64,000 nucleotides of DNA, taken from NCBI GenBank assembly GCA_016190665.1, contig JACPQD010000068.1, positions 94,529 through 158,528 of the forward strand, read 5' to 3'. Positions 32,423 through 41,895 of the stretch are shown in pieces. The first letter of the stretch is position 1. Each line of letters opens with the position of its first letter. This DNA is from Chloroflexota bacterium. Its GTDB lineage: Bacteria > Chloroflexota > Dehalococcoidia > JACPQD01. The position numbers and the translations under genes were made by a program. The notes under the pieces were generated by a model. That model made no database searches. It was given only the letters and a program-made list of their open reading frames with translations, and was not told the origin of the DNA.

Positions 32423-33523
32423 TTGACTCATATCTTGATGTTACTTTCAAGCATGGGAGCACGTAAGGCCCTCGGGCTAGCGGTTGCTGCCTCGTTTTTC
32501 GTTATCGTCGCCTCAGCGGGCTGCTATGGGTCGACGCCTCAATCAGGGTGGTCCGGCCCAATAGTGCGCGACGGGGTTGTATACGTCGGCTCCATGGAAG
32601 GCAAGATGCTCGCGTTGGCCGAGGCCACAGGTGAGAAGAAATGGGAAGTCGCCTTGCCCAGTGAGGAGAAGCCGAGCCAGGTCTACAGCACACCGACGCT
32701 GGCCGACAGCGCGCTTTACCTCGGCGCGTATGACAAGAAAATCTACGCCCTGGATGCTGGCACCGGCGCCAAACGGTGGGAGTTCGAAACGGGGGGCCCG
32801 GTGGTCGGGAACGTCCTGGTGGCCGCCGGCACGGCCTACTTCGGCTCCGGCGATGGGAAGCTGTACGCGCTGGACGCCGGCAGCGGGCAGAAGAAGTGGG
32901 AATTCCAGACGGGGGAAAAGATCTGGTCCACCCCGGCGATCGACGATGGCGCCGTCTACGTCGGGTCCACGGACCGCAAATTTTATTCACTGGACGCTGC
33001 CAGCGGGGCCAAGAAATGGGAGGTAGCGTTCCGCGGGGCCGTGGCGTCCACTCCGGTCGTCAAGGGAGACAGGGTGTACATTGGCGCTTCCGATAGCTAT
33101 TTTTATGCGCTGAATACGAAGAATGGCGCTATCGAATGGAAATTCCAGGCGCAAAATTGGTTCTGGACCAAGCCGCTTCTGGTCGATTCCACCCTCTACG
33201 TCGGGTCCCTGGACAAAAAGTTCTATGCCCTGGATGCAGATACCGGCGCCCTCAAGTGGGAGCATGCCACTGCGGGCGGGATCAGCTCCTGGCCAGTTCT
33301 TGACAGCGGTCTGGTAGTCTTCGGATCGAGAGATGGAACGGTGTACGCGGTCGACGCCGCGACCGGAGCCAGGAGGTGGAGCGTTCCCGTGGGCGCTCCC
33401 GTGGTTGCCCCCCTTTACGCCAGCGACGGCAAGATATTCTTCAGCGCTTTCAACCGGACCATCTACGCGCTGGAGTCGAAACAATCGGGTAGAGTTCTCT
33501 GGAGTTACCAGACCAAGAAATAG
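32423..33523 (+). CDS. PQQ-type beta-propeller lipoprotein
   Basis: About 366 residues. A lipoprotein signal ends at IVASAGC, so the mature protein should be membrane-anchored outside the cell. It is followed by about eight repeats of about 38 residues with the form VYVGS.D.K.YALDA.TGAKKWEF, giving an eight-bladed propeller like BamB or PQQ-like proteins. No enzymatic residues are evident. It sits between yidD and yidC, a place where most genomes have no gene, suggesting a role in envelope protein assembly, but this is inference. The start is uncertain: TTG 32423, ATG 32438 and ATG 32453 are all in frame. Confidence 0.88.
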   Translation: MTHILMLLSSMGARKALGLAVAASFFVIVASAGCYGSTPQSGWSGPIVRDGVVYVGSMEGKMLALAEATGEKKWEVALPSEEKPSQVYSTPTLADSALYLGAYDKKIYALDAGTGAKRWEFETGGPVVGNVLVAAGTAYFGSGDGKLYALDAGSGQKKWEFQTGEKIWSTPAIDDGAVYVGSTDRKFYSLDAASGAKKWEVAFRGAVASTPVVKGDRVYIGASDSYFYALNTKNGAIEWKFQAQNWFWTKPLLVDSTLYVGSLDKKFYALDADTGALKWEHATAGGISSWPVLDSGLVVFGSRDGTVYAVDAATGARRWSVPVGAPVVAPLYASDGKIFFSAFNRTIYALESKQSGRVLWSYQTKK

Positions 33524-33538
33524 GCTTGAGGTAATCCT

Positions 33539-34456
33539 TTGACCATAACAGATGCCTGGAATCTCTTCCTCCTGGAGCCGATGCTCAACAGCCTCATAGT
33601 GCTCTATAAGGTGCTGTTCGAGAATTTCGGCCTGGCGATCATCGTTTTCACCATCATCGTCCGCTTCGTCATGTTGCCCCTCACCTTGAAGCAGCTTCAC
33701 GCCTCCAAGGCCATGTCTGCTATCAGCCCCAAGATGCAGGAACTTCAAAAGAAGTACGGCAACGACCGGCAGCGCCTTTCCCAGGAGCAGATGAAGCTCT
33801 ACAAGGAGTTCGGCGTCAACCCCGCCGGATGTCTTCTGCCCACGATAGTCCAGTTCCCGATCTGGATCGGACTGTATCAGTCTATAGTGCAGGCTACCCC
33901 CTCAACGCCTGACGCGCTCCTTGACCTGGCAGGGCATCTTTATTCCTGGCTCCCCATGGTGCACGAAGCAGTGCCCCTGAGCAACCACTTCCTCTGGCTG
34001 GACTTGGGCTCGCCAGACCCCTACCCGGTCATGGCCATTTTGACAGCCGGCTCGATGTGGGTGCAGCAGAAAATGATGACTATGCCTACCTCGGACCCAA
34101 AGCAGGAGTCCATCAACAGCATGATGCAATGGACCATGCCAGCAATGTTCGGCTTTTTCACCCTTCAGTTTCCCAGTGGGCTTGCCCTCTACTGGGTGAT
34201 CTCCAACTTCATAAGCATAGGGATACAGTATTTTGTGACCGGGTGGGGTACCCTCTTAACCTCCGCGCCTTTCGCCAAACGGCCGCCTAAGGAGCCGACG
34301 GACAAGGCGAAGCAAAAACCTGCCGGGGGTCCTGCTGGAAGCAGTCCATCCGATGAGTCAGGAAAGGGAACAGGCGATGAAACCGGAAAGCATAGAGGTA
34401 AGCGCAAAGACGGTCGAGGAAGCCGTCGATCTCGCCCTCGAGCAGCTCGGGGTTAG
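33539..34456 (+). CDS. yidC: YidC/Oxa1-family membrane insertase
   Basis: The 305-residue protein has the short YidC2-like form without a large periplasmic domain. It shows NFGLAIIVFTIIVRFVMLPL with KQLHASKAM, then KYGNDRQRLSQEQMKLYKEF, and LPTIVQFPIWIGLYQ. The C-terminal tail after about residue 245 is basic and lysine-rich, suited to bind ribosomes. The start is TTG with GAGGTAATCC upstream. The tail is encoded in the 80 bases overlapping jag. Confidence 0.95.
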   Translation: MTITDAWNLFLLEPMLNSLIVLYKVLFENFGLAIIVFTIIVRFVMLPLTLKQLHASKAMSAISPKMQELQKKYGNDRQRLSQEQMKLYKEFGVNPAGCLLPTIVQFPIWIGLYQSIVQATPSTPDALLDLAGHLYSWLPMVHEAVPLSNHFLWLDLGSPDPYPVMAILTAGSMWVQQKMMTMPTSDPKQESINSMMQWTMPAMFGFFTLQFPSGLALYWVISNFISIGIQYFVTGWGTLLTSAPFAKRPPKEPTDKAKQKPAGGPAGSSPSDESGKGTGDETGKHRGKRKDGRGSRRSRPRAARG

Positions 34457-35051
34457 CCGCTCCGATGTGGAAGTGGAGGTACTGGACAAAGGGAAACCCG
34501 GCATTCTGGGGATCGGGGCGGAGGAGGCCAGGGTACTCGTCAGGTGGCTGGGCGTCGCCGGGGAGGAGGGAGGCGAGGTTGACTCCCTGGCTAGAGAGGT
34601 GCTGGAGAAACTGCTGACGCTCATGAGCGTCAGCGCTCGGGTAAGCGGCCGAACTGTTAACCCTGAGGCAGGATCGGAGGGTGTGCCTACGCTAGAGCTG
34701 GATGTACGGGGGGATGACCTCGGCATCCTCATCGGACGTCGCGGAGAGACCCTGGCCGCGCTCCAGCATACGGTCAACCTGATCGTGGGCCGTCAGTTGA
34801 AGACGCGAGTCTCAGTGGCCGTCGATGTGGAAGGATATCAGAAGCGTCGAGAGCAGTCTTTGCGGAGCCTCGCGGAGCGCATGGCTGAGAGGGTGAAAAG
34901 CTCCGGCCAGACGGCAACTTTGGAGCCAATGTCCGCGAAAGAGCGCCGCATCATCCATCTGGCCCTCTCCGATGACCCGGACGTCACCACCGAAAGCGTG
35001 GGAACGGGCGAAGGCCGGAAGGTCACCATATCACTGAAGCGGACGAGGTAG
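34377..35051 (+). CDS. jag: Jag/KhpB RNA-binding protein (KH and R3H)
   Basis: The 224-residue protein begins at ATG 34377 with MKPESIEVSAKTVEEAVDLA (the Jag-N domain). It has a KH domain with LGILIGRRGETLAALQ and an R3H domain with RSLAERMAERV and PMSAKERRIIHLAL. It binds RNA and is linked to cell-wall and division control in many bacteria. It overlaps yidC by 80 bases. GGAAAGG lies at ribosome-binding distance. Confidence 0.94.
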   Translation: MKPESIEVSAKTVEEAVDLALEQLGVSRSDVEVEVLDKGKPGILGIGAEEARVLVRWLGVAGEEGGEVDSLAREVLEKLLTLMSVSARVSGRTVNPEAGSEGVPTLELDVRGDDLGILIGRRGETLAALQHTVNLIVGRQLKTRVSVAVDVEGYQKRREQSLRSLAERMAERVKSSGQTATLEPMSAKERRIIHLALSDDPDVTTESVGTGEGRKVTISLKRTR

Positions 35052-35121
35052 CAATGTTGTCGTCGTTGCCAACTGAACGTTCGCGGGCAGAGATGAAATC
35101 CTTGTCCCTTTTTGCCTGGCC

Positions 35122-35787
35122 ATGCAGGAAATAGAGTACGCTATCCTGGCCTTTATTCGCTCCGTCTATGATCTCATAGGATGGCCCGGCGTTGCCGTGC
35201 TCATGGCGATAGAAAGCGCCAACATACCCTTGCCCAGCGAGATAATCATGCCCCTGAGCGGCTGGATGCTCATCAGAGACAAAGGCCTCGATATGACCTA
35301 CACAGTTGTGGCGGGACTGTATGGCGCCGTAGGCTGCACGGCAGGCTCTGTCCTGTCTTACTGGCTGGGGTCCTGCGGAGGCCGCCCTCTTATCGAGAGA
35401 TGCGGGAAGTACGTCCTGATATCCCACCACGATCTCGAGGTTGCCGACCGCTGGTTCGCGAAATACGGCGACGCCGCAATTTTCCTCTCTCGCCTTCTCC
35501 CCGTGGTGCGGACGTTTATTAGCTTTCCGGCGGGCGTCGCCAGGATGAGCCTGCTCAAGTTTACGGTTTACACCTTTGTTGGCTCGTTTCCGTGGTGCCT
35601 GGCGCTGGCTTTCGCCGGGTACCAACTGGGAGAACACTGGGAGCAGATCCGCGTCGTGATGCGGCCCTTCGATATACCCATCATAATCGGCGTGCTGGTG
35701 CTCTTCGCCGTGTACATTCGCAGACACTTGAAGCGGTCCATGCCTTCTCACCCCGCACGTCGCGGCCATGAGATCGACGCCGGGTAA
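35122..35787 (+). CDS. DedA-family membrane protein
   Basis: The 221-residue protein has VYDLIGWPGVAVLMAIESAN, then PSEIIMPLSGW, a glycine-rich segment, and LSRLLPVVRTFISFPAGVARM. This last pattern (R.(I/L)PV.R..IS.PAG..RM) is typical of DedA/SNARE-associated proteins. Recent work links the family to lipid flipping. It is the first of three overlapping rightward genes. Confidence 0.9.
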   Translation: MQEIEYAILAFIRSVYDLIGWPGVAVLMAIESANIPLPSEIIMPLSGWMLIRDKGLDMTYTVVAGLYGAVGCTAGSVLSYWLGSCGGRPLIERCGKYVLISHHDLEVADRWFAKYGDAAIFLSRLLPVVRTFISFPAGVARMSLLKFTVYTFVGSFPWCLALAFAGYQLGEHWEQIRVVMRPFDIPIIIGVLVLFAVYIRRHLKRSMPSHPARRGHEIDAG

Positions 35788-36916
35788 CGCGCGCCGCGGC
35801 TTCGCGGTCTTGCTGGTCGCCCTTCTTCTCCTCGCGCCCCTCGCCTGCACCCCCAAAGAGGCGTTCCCACCAGAAAGGGGACCGGGCCAGCCAGCGTCAA
35901 GTAAGTTTCTGTACGCGGAGTTGCTTGGCGAGTCCACTTCGCTGTGGATTGCTCCGGCCGACCGGCCGGGCGAGAAGAAGGAAATAGCGCGCATCCCTCA
36001 CCAGACAGGCTACGGCATAAGGGCTTCGCTTTCGCCCGATGGCGGGACAGTGGCTTACACGGCGCTGCCCGCCGGGATGCCGGCCCCTGATCAGGCTTCT
36101 CTCTGGGCCTTGACCCTCTCCAGCCCCTCGCCCCGGCTCCTGGCAGAAGCTGTGGACCTGCCCAGCGCCCCGGTCTGGTCCCGCGACAGCAAAGCGCTCG
36201 CCTATCGGCGCTCCACAGAGCTGAGCAGCGGTGAGACAGAGATCGCATTGTATGTTCTGAGCATGACTGAAAACAGGACCGCCAGAGTTGTAGCTGACAG
36301 CGGGGCGCTCGGCCTCTATCCCTTCGCCTGGTCCGAGGACGGCCACGCCCTCTATTTTTTCCGTGTGAGCAAGGGAGGCACAGATGTCGCCGGGATTGAG
36401 GTAGCCACCAGCGCCCCCCGCTTCAGCTATCACGTCACGGATGGGATTGGCCGGGACTTCCAGTTGTCGCCCGATGGCAAGAAGATACTTTACTCGTCTA
36501 CGGAGAGCGCCCCTCCCGGCGCCATTTACTCCGTTTCCATCGTTGACCTGGCGGATGGCTCGAGATCCCTGCTGAAGCAAGGGGCTGGCGCCAACCTCGG
36601 CGCAATCTGGAAACCCGACGGGAAGGGGCTCACGCTGGCTAGTGAGCAGACCGACCCAATTGGAGGTGGTGGCCTGGTGGACGTGCTCACTACTGACAGA
36701 CAGCAGTCGCGCGTGGTATCGCCTCCGGCGCAGGGTTTTGACGTGCCTCTGGCCTGGTCCCCCAACGCAGCCTACCTTGCCGCAAGCCACTACGCTGGGA
36801 AACCCGAGCTGCCTGGGGCGAGGACTGTAGTCATCCTGAGCATGGCGGATGGCCGCCGGTCCGGTATCCAGGTCGCCGGTGACGCTCAGTTCATAGGTTG
36901 GGTGGGAGGTGGCTGA
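35768..36916 (+). CDS. TolB/WD40-like beta-propeller lipoprotein
   Basis: The 382-residue protein has a lipoprotein signal (LLVALLLLAPLAC) and then PD40-type propeller repeats: LSPDGGTVAYTALPAG, WSRDSKALAYRRST, WSEDGHALYFFRVS, LSPDGKKILYSST, WKPDGKGLTLASE and WSPNAAYLAASHY. This is a six-bladed TolB-like fold, probably anchored outside the membrane. Ligand unknown. It overlaps DedA by 20 bases and the next gene by 8 bases. Confidence 0.87.
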   Translation: MRSTPGNARRGFAVLLVALLLLAPLACTPKEAFPPERGPGQPASSKFLYAELLGESTSLWIAPADRPGEKKEIARIPHQTGYGIRASLSPDGGTVAYTALPAGMPAPDQASLWALTLSSPSPRLLAEAVDLPSAPVWSRDSKALAYRRSTELSSGETEIALYVLSMTENRTARVVADSGALGLYPFAWSEDGHALYFFRVSKGGTDVAGIEVATSAPRFSYHVTDGIGRDFQLSPDGKKILYSSTESAPPGAIYSVSIVDLADGSRSLLKQGAGANLGAIWKPDGKGLTLASEQTDPIGGGGLVDVLTTDRQQSRVVSPPAQGFDVPLAWSPNAAYLAASHYAGKPELPGARTVVILSMADGRRSGIQVAGDAQFIGWVGGG

Positions 36917-38081
36917 CTCTAACAGGATTCACTTCCGTCCATTGGGCGGTAAACTCATCGCCGTCGCTCTCGCTATCTCGGTCGCGCTTGCTCCGTACCA
37001 CGCCCACGCCTGCGGAGTCGATGGAACGGAGTCCCTGCAGCCCCTCCTTCTACAGGTGAACGCCGCCTTCAATCTAGCCGGCGCCGGCGCCATGGGGTCT
37101 GACTATCCACCCTTGCCCGCGCTCCAGTCCGGCTACCCCGAGGCGAACCCCATGGCTGGCTCCGTACCCTGCGTGCTCCTCAAGGCAATCGGCTATGTGG
37201 AAAGTTCCTGGCACCAGGCCACCCACAGCGTAGCGAGAGGAAGCAAAGGACCGACCCTCGTGTCTGGAGGCTGCGGCTACGGCATTATGCAGATAACCTC
37301 CGGCATGAAGAATCCGGGCGACCTCCCCGCCGATACACAAAAGAGAATCGCGGAAGAGTATGCGTACAATATCGCCTACGGGGCGATGATGCTGGCCGCC
37401 AAATGGAACTACGCGCCGCGATGGAACCCCGCCGTGGGCAACCGGAACCCGAAGGTAGTTGAGGACTGGTACTACGCGGTCTGGAGCTACAACATGTTCA
37501 CCTGGCGCAATAATCCCAACAACCCGGACTACCCAGCCATCCGGCCAGGCTTCGATGGCAGGCAAAGCCGGACAGACTACCCCTATCAAGAACTGGTGTG
37601 GGGTTTCGCCGCCAACCCGCCGAAGGTGTCCGGCTCCCTGCTTTGGGCCCCCGTAGCCCTGACCCTTCCCGACAGAACGAAAATAGGCACGACGCCCGGC
37701 TGGATTCCCACCCCTTCGCCATCGCACGACTCGCCTTGCGTCGTCTTGATGGTGAAGCCCGCCAGCCTGCAGATCACGGTGGAGCCCGGCCAACGCAGCC
37801 CCTTCCAGGGCGTCCAGATCGATATCCCCGGAAGTGGCAATCCCAACTGGACGGCCAGGGCCAACCAGAGTTGGATCAGCGTCATCCCGCCCTCGGGCGC
37901 CACGGTCCCCGCCACGCTTTATCTTTCCGTGGACGCCTCACGACTGGCGAGGGGACGGTACACGGGGCAAGTCATCGTTGAGGCTCCTGGCGCCACCGGC
38001 AGTCCTCAGACAATAACCGTCGACGCGCAGGTGGGAACAACCTACAGGGTCCTCTTGCCTTTCTTGCGCCGGGGCAACTGA
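36909..38081 (+). CDS. secreted lysozyme-like protein with BACON-type domain
   Basis: The 390-residue protein has a signal peptide (VALAISVALAPYHAHAC). A lysozyme-like region follows, with LLKAIGYVESSWHQATHSV and GCGYGIMQITSGM (ExxSxW...YGIMQ), in which the glutamate of YVESSW is the likely catalytic acid of a transglycosylase. The C-terminal 110 residues (SLQITVEPGQRSPFQGVQI onward, with WISVIPPSGATVPATLYLSV) resemble a BACON domain, which often binds carbohydrate or mucin-like surfaces. It probably trims peptidoglycan outside the cell. Confidence 0.82.
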   Translation: MADSNRIHFRPLGGKLIAVALAISVALAPYHAHACGVDGTESLQPLLLQVNAAFNLAGAGAMGSDYPPLPALQSGYPEANPMAGSVPCVLLKAIGYVESSWHQATHSVARGSKGPTLVSGGCGYGIMQITSGMKNPGDLPADTQKRIAEEYAYNIAYGAMMLAAKWNYAPRWNPAVGNRNPKVVEDWYYAVWSYNMFTWRNNPNNPDYPAIRPGFDGRQSRTDYPYQELVWGFAANPPKVSGSLLWAPVALTLPDRTKIGTTPGWIPTPSPSHDSPCVVLMVKPASLQITVEPGQRSPFQGVQIDIPGSGNPNWTARANQSWISVIPPSGATVPATLYLSVDASRLARGRYTGQVIVEAPGATGSPQTITVDAQVGTTYRVLLPFLRRGN

Positions 38082-38088
38082 GATAAGC

Positions 38089-38121
38089 AAAAAGGGGGGT
38101 CGCTGCGTTCGTACCTCCCCC
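38089..38121 (-). terminator. terminator of the MoxR-DUF58-DUF4129 operon
   Basis: On the reverse strand GGGGGAGGT pairs with ACCCCCC across a 12-base loop and is followed by TTTTT. It lies 19 bases after the stop of the DUF4129 gene. Confidence 0.6.
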
Positions 38122-38139
38122 AGGGTGAAAATAGACCCT

Positions 38140-39612
38140 TCACCCTATCCTCTTCTCAGGCGTCAAGAGACCACGCAGCTTCTCCCAGGTGCGGTTCACT
38201 TCCTCGACTTCGCCAGCCGCGGCGGGGACAGGGCTGTAGCGGGCGCGCACGTAGACCTCGGTAATGGTCGCGGCCTCCGGCGCTCCCTCGGCAACCACGC
38301 CGCGCAGGGCCGGCAGATACTCGTAGGGCGTCTGATGCGGGCGCCGTGGCGCCCCCAGCGCCTCGGCCCGTGCCAGGAGTTGCCGGTAGACCTCCCGGAT
38401 CGCCAGCGAAGTCTCAAAGGCCGGTCCGCGTGTCACGGGTGCCTTCGCTATTGACGCCTGGGGGCGGCGCCAGGGGAAAAGCCAGTAGAGCATTCTCCTC
38501 AGGAGCAGCAACAACCCCAGTTTGAGCTCCTGCCACGACCCGAGCGACTCATGGATTTCCTCTACGTCGTCCTCCTGGGCTTGTCGGTAGCGCAGGACGG
38601 CGCGCACGAAGAAGTATACAACCGCCGCCGCCACCAGACCGAGCAGCAGCCACTTCATGACCGCGATCACTTCAGGCGGAAAACCGGTGTTCATCGCGCG
38701 CTCCCTGAGCCTCTCGATCTCCGAATAGTCCGGACGGGTCTGCTGCTCCGTGTTGGCGCCTATGCGCAAGAGGGCGATCAGGTACCTCAGAAGATATATG
38801 AGGATGGCTACGAGATAGCTGATGGGCAGAAGAACGATGTAGAACAGATAGTAGAGGCCATCGGCAGCCAGGGCGAGGGGGGCCATAAGGCGCTGGGCTA
38901 AATCGAGCGAGAAGAAGACAGCCACCAGGAAGGTCGTCAGAAGGATGAAGCTGATCACGCCGACCAACATAGCCAGCCAGTGGCGATTGAAGCTGAGCCC
39001 TGCCCCGGCTTGCAGGCTTTCCTCCCGAATCATTTCTAAACGGGCCAGGGAGAGGGCGAGCAGGCCCACCAGAAAGAAGCCAGCCACATACAGCGCCACC
39101 ACCGATTGGAAGCCGCCGTAGCCAGGAAGGGTCTGAGTGACAATGGACACCAGCAGCAGCCCCAGAAGGCCGGCCACTCCCAGCAGAAAGGCATTATTGA
39201 CGTCCTCAAAAGCCGGCCGGCTTCTGCCGAAGTTGATCCCTCGCCACCAGAGGTAAGCGCCCACGGCGAGGACGACCATTTTGGGAGAGGAGAGGGAGTA
39301 GCCACCCAGAGGCGCGGATCGACCCAGGTATTCACCTTCCGCCACCCCCAGAATGGCCAGGATGCCTCCGGCCACCACCACGGCTTGCACCCAGCCCAGG
39401 TCCCACTTCTGCCGAAGCAGGTATCTGACGCCTAGAGTACTGAGGAGGACAAGCCCAAGGGCGGACAGGAAATTCATCGCTGGGCGTCCCAGCTCCGGTA
39501 AAGCCCAGACGGCTATCCAGACGAGCCAGGGATATACCCATAATGCCTCCATGGCCGCCAGGGCGCACGGGAGGAGCACTGCCTTAAGCCAGTTGTAACT
39601 CTTCAATCTCAC
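38140..39612 (-). CDS. multi-pass membrane protein with DUF4129 domain
   Basis: The 490-residue protein has about ten hydrophobic segments up to residue 340, then a cytoplasmic or external C-terminal DUF4129 domain (IREVYRQLLARAEALGAPRR, YEYLPALRG, VYVRARYSP). In the usual MoxR-DUF58-TgpA operons the third protein carries a transglutaminase core between the helices and DUF4129. Here no transglutaminase C-H-D region is visible, so this is a reduced form. It is the last gene of the operon downstream of a fluoride riboswitch. It overlaps DUF58 by 29 bases. Confidence 0.85.
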   Translation of the reverse strand: MRLKSYNWLKAVLLPCALAAMEALWVYPWLVWIAVWALPELGRPAMNFLSALGLVLLSTLGVRYLLRQKWDLGWVQAVVVAGGILAILGVAEGEYLGRSAPLGGYSLSSPKMVVLAVGAYLWWRGINFGRSRPAFEDVNNAFLLGVAGLLGLLLVSIVTQTLPGYGGFQSVVALYVAGFFLVGLLALSLARLEMIREESLQAGAGLSFNRHWLAMLVGVISFILLTTFLVAVFFSLDLAQRLMAPLALAADGLYYLFYIVLLPISYLVAILIYLLRYLIALLRIGANTEQQTRPDYSEIERLRERAMNTGFPPEVIAVMKWLLLGLVAAAVVYFFVRAVLRYRQAQEDDVEEIHESLGSWQELKLGLLLLLRRMLYWLFPWRRPQASIAKAPVTRGPAFETSLAIREVYRQLLARAEALGAPRRPHQTPYEYLPALRGVVAEGAPEAATITEVYVRARYSPVPAAAGEVEEVNRTWEKLRGLLTPEKRIG

Positions 39613-40798
39613 GCCACTGCCCTCTCACATTGTGCACGGTAATCCCGTCCAGTTCCAGCTTTGGTGCGTCATCTCCGACCAGTACGAGGCTCGTGCGGTG
39701 CCCAGTCCGTTTCAACCTCAAGAGGGTTGACAAGAGCGCCTCATTAGCTGTCGCGGTGATAACCACCACAGTGGCGCCCCAGGGCAGATTACGGCTTTCC
39801 CTCTGCAGGAAGCGCTCCATGGGGACGGTGGCGAAGCCACTGATCTTGGCCAGGGCTTCAAACATGCGGGTAAGCTGGTCAGGGGACCGGGACGGCAGAA
39901 TCCTGACCTGCTGATCGGACCCGGGCAGGTTGCTATTCACGTAGAGCCCAACGCGGTAACGTTCCTCTGTGGCGTAGTTCGCCAGCGAGGCCGCCGTAGT
40001 CACCGCCAGCTCGAGGCGCGACGGAATGACGCCGGCCCATATCGGACTGAAGGTGGCGACATTCAGAAAGAGAAGGAAATCGATGGTGGTAGTGGGCTCG
40101 AAGAGCTTAACCTGAAGCTCCTGAGTTCGAGCCGTCGCCTTCCAATGGAGCCGCCGCGGGCTGTCGCCGGGAGCATAAGGCCTGACCCCGATAGTGCGCA
40201 CGGGGTCCTCGAAGATGTGCTGCCTGGTCTTGATATCCCCGAAAGGCTGCTTGGACGGAATTCCCAGCCTGGTTATCGGCACCACTTTGGGGTACACGAG
40301 CAGGTAGTCTGTCTTCGGGATATTGGCCTCGACATTGAAGAAGCCGAAGATATCGCCGGAGCGAATTGTGGCGGGGCCGAAGGAGTGATAGCCGCGAGAA
40401 TCGCAGCGCAGCGGATAGCGCCTCGTGACGCGCTCGTACCAGCGCAGAGAGAGGATGTTCCTGAGTATCATGCGCAAGGGCTTGTGCGAGCGCTGCACCT
40501 CGCCCTTAAGAAACGTGACCGCCTCCGGCACCTCGTCCTCGATCTCCAGCCAGGCCAGGGGCAACAGCTTGCGATTCACCAGCCGGAGCCGCAGGTCCAC
40601 CTCTTCCCCGAAGAACACGCGCCTCGAGGAGATGTCTCGCTCGTACTCAAGCTCTCTGAGGCAGAAGCGCCGCCACAGGCTGGAGACACCGGCGGTAAGC
40701 AGCAAGAGCACGGAAGCCATAAGGAGTGGGACCTGATGAAAGATTATGCTCGCCGCGAGAAGAAGGATGGCCAGAGTGACCCAATTCTCACCGAGCAC
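39584..40798 (-). CDS. DUF58 domain protein
   Basis: The 404-residue protein has two N-terminal membrane helices (WVTLAILLLAASIIFHQVPL and ASVLLLLTAGV), a beta-sandwich region, and the DUF58 signature VRTIGVRPYAPGDSPRRLHW at residue 190-215. A von Willebrand A-like C-terminal half follows. DUF58 proteins partner MoxR ATPases in chaperone-like or envelope-stress functions. I chose GTG 40798 (LGENWVTLAILL) with GGAAGAAG upstream; it overlaps the moxR stop by 11 bases. Confidence 0.9.
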   Translation of the reverse strand: MLGENWVTLAILLLAASIIFHQVPLLMASVLLLLTAGVSSLWRRFCLRELEYERDISSRRVFFGEEVDLRLRLVNRKLLPLAWLEIEDEVPEAVTFLKGEVQRSHKPLRMILRNILSLRWYERVTRRYPLRCDSRGYHSFGPATIRSGDIFGFFNVEANIPKTDYLLVYPKVVPITRLGIPSKQPFGDIKTRQHIFEDPVRTIGVRPYAPGDSPRRLHWKATARTQELQVKLFEPTTTIDFLLFLNVATFSPIWAGVIPSRLELAVTTAASLANYATEERYRVGLYVNSNLPGSDQQVRILPSRSPDQLTRMFEALAKISGFATVPMERFLQRESRNLPWGATVVVITATANEALLSTLLRLKRTGHRTSLVLVGDDAPKLELDGITVHNVRGQWREIEELQLA

Positions 40799-41759
40799 TG
40801 GAGACTTCTTCCACCGGCACGGGGACCGAGGCCAGCACTTCATCCAGGATCTGGGCCGCCGTTCGCCCCTTTAAGTGAGTCTGTACGCTAGTTATTATCC
40901 GATGTGTGAGCACGAAGGGAGCCATGCGCTTTACATCATCGGGAATGACAAAGGCCCTACCCTGGAGGGCGGCCAGGGCCTGGCAGGTGCGGTACAACGC
41001 TAGGGTCGCCCGCGGACTGGCGCCCAGCTCTATCGCATCGTGGTTGCGCGTGGCGCGGATGACCTTAACGATATAGTCCTCAACATCCTCGCCCACGAAC
41101 ACCTGGGGAACAAGCCTCTGCATTTCCAGCAGTTGCTGGCTGCTCACCACAGGCGTCAGTTCGTCGATGGGATTCTTGAGCCGGAAGCGCAGCAGGATGG
41201 CGTGCTCTTCCTCTTCGGTGGGGTATCCCATGCTCAGCCTCAACAAGAAGCGGTCCAGTTGCGCCTCAGGCAGGGGAAAGGTACCCTCCAGCTCGATGGG
41301 ATTCTGCGTAGCCAGTACGAGGAAGGGCCTGGGCACCGGCATCGTTGTTCCCTCGATGGTGATCTGGCGTTCCTCCATGCACTCCAGAAGCGCCGACTGA
41401 GTGCGGGGCGTGGCCCGGTTTATCTCGTCAGTCAGCAGGACCTGCGTCATCACCGGGCCGGGCTTGAACTCAAACTCGCAGGTTCTCTGGTTGAAAATGC
41501 TTACGCCGGTGATGTCGGACGGCAGAAGGTCCGGCGTGCATTGTATGCGCCGGAAAGTGCAGCCCAGGGACCTGGCAGTGGCTTTCGCCAGCATGGTCTT
41601 GCCGATGCCGGGAACGTCTTCGATGAGAACATGTCCCTCGCAGAGCACGGCGACCAACACCAGCTCTATGACATCGCCCTTGCCCACGATGACCCGTTCG
41701 ATGCTGGCCTTGACCTTCTCCGCGGTTTCGCTGATTAGGCCTACCCAAGGGGTCTCCAT
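40788..41759 (-). CDS. MoxR-family AAA+ ATPase
   Basis: The 323-residue protein has Walker A as EDVPGIGKTMLAKATA, Walker B as VLLTDEINRATPRTQSALLE, and the MoxR block FPLPEAQLDRFLLRLSMGYP. MoxR ATPases act as chaperones that activate partner proteins carrying VWA/DUF58 domains, such as the one encoded next. It is the first gene after a leader holding a fluoride riboswitch and terminator, 136 bases beyond the terminator. GGAGGTGAT precedes the ATG. Confidence 0.95.
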   Translation of the reverse strand: METPWVGLISETAEKVKASIERVIVGKGDVIELVLVAVLCEGHVLIEDVPGIGKTMLAKATARSLGCTFRRIQCTPDLLPSDITGVSIFNQRTCEFEFKPGPVMTQVLLTDEINRATPRTQSALLECMEERQITIEGTTMPVPRPFLVLATQNPIELEGTFPLPEAQLDRFLLRLSMGYPTEEEEHAILLRFRLKNPIDELTPVVSSQQLLEMQRLVPQVFVGEDVEDYIVKVIRATRNHDAIELGASPRATLALYRTCQALAALQGRAFVIPDDVKRMAPFVLTHRIITSVQTHLKGRTAAQILDEVLASVPVPVEEVSSAR

Positions 41760-41895
41760 ATCACCTCCACTGCTGCGTCTCCAGGACGCACTACGTGATA
41801 TTATACCCTAACTCGGCCGATCCGGAAGCAGAAGGTGATCTGCTGTCGCCCAGGTACTGTCCATCGGGCTCCTTTCCAGTATCCGCCAGGCACAC

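Noticed and set aside
41790..41830. Second promoter for moxR (TATAAT at 41800-41805 on the reverse strand)
   Set aside because: No recognisable -35 at 16-18 bases; it was noted but not called, since it would bypass the riboswitch if real.
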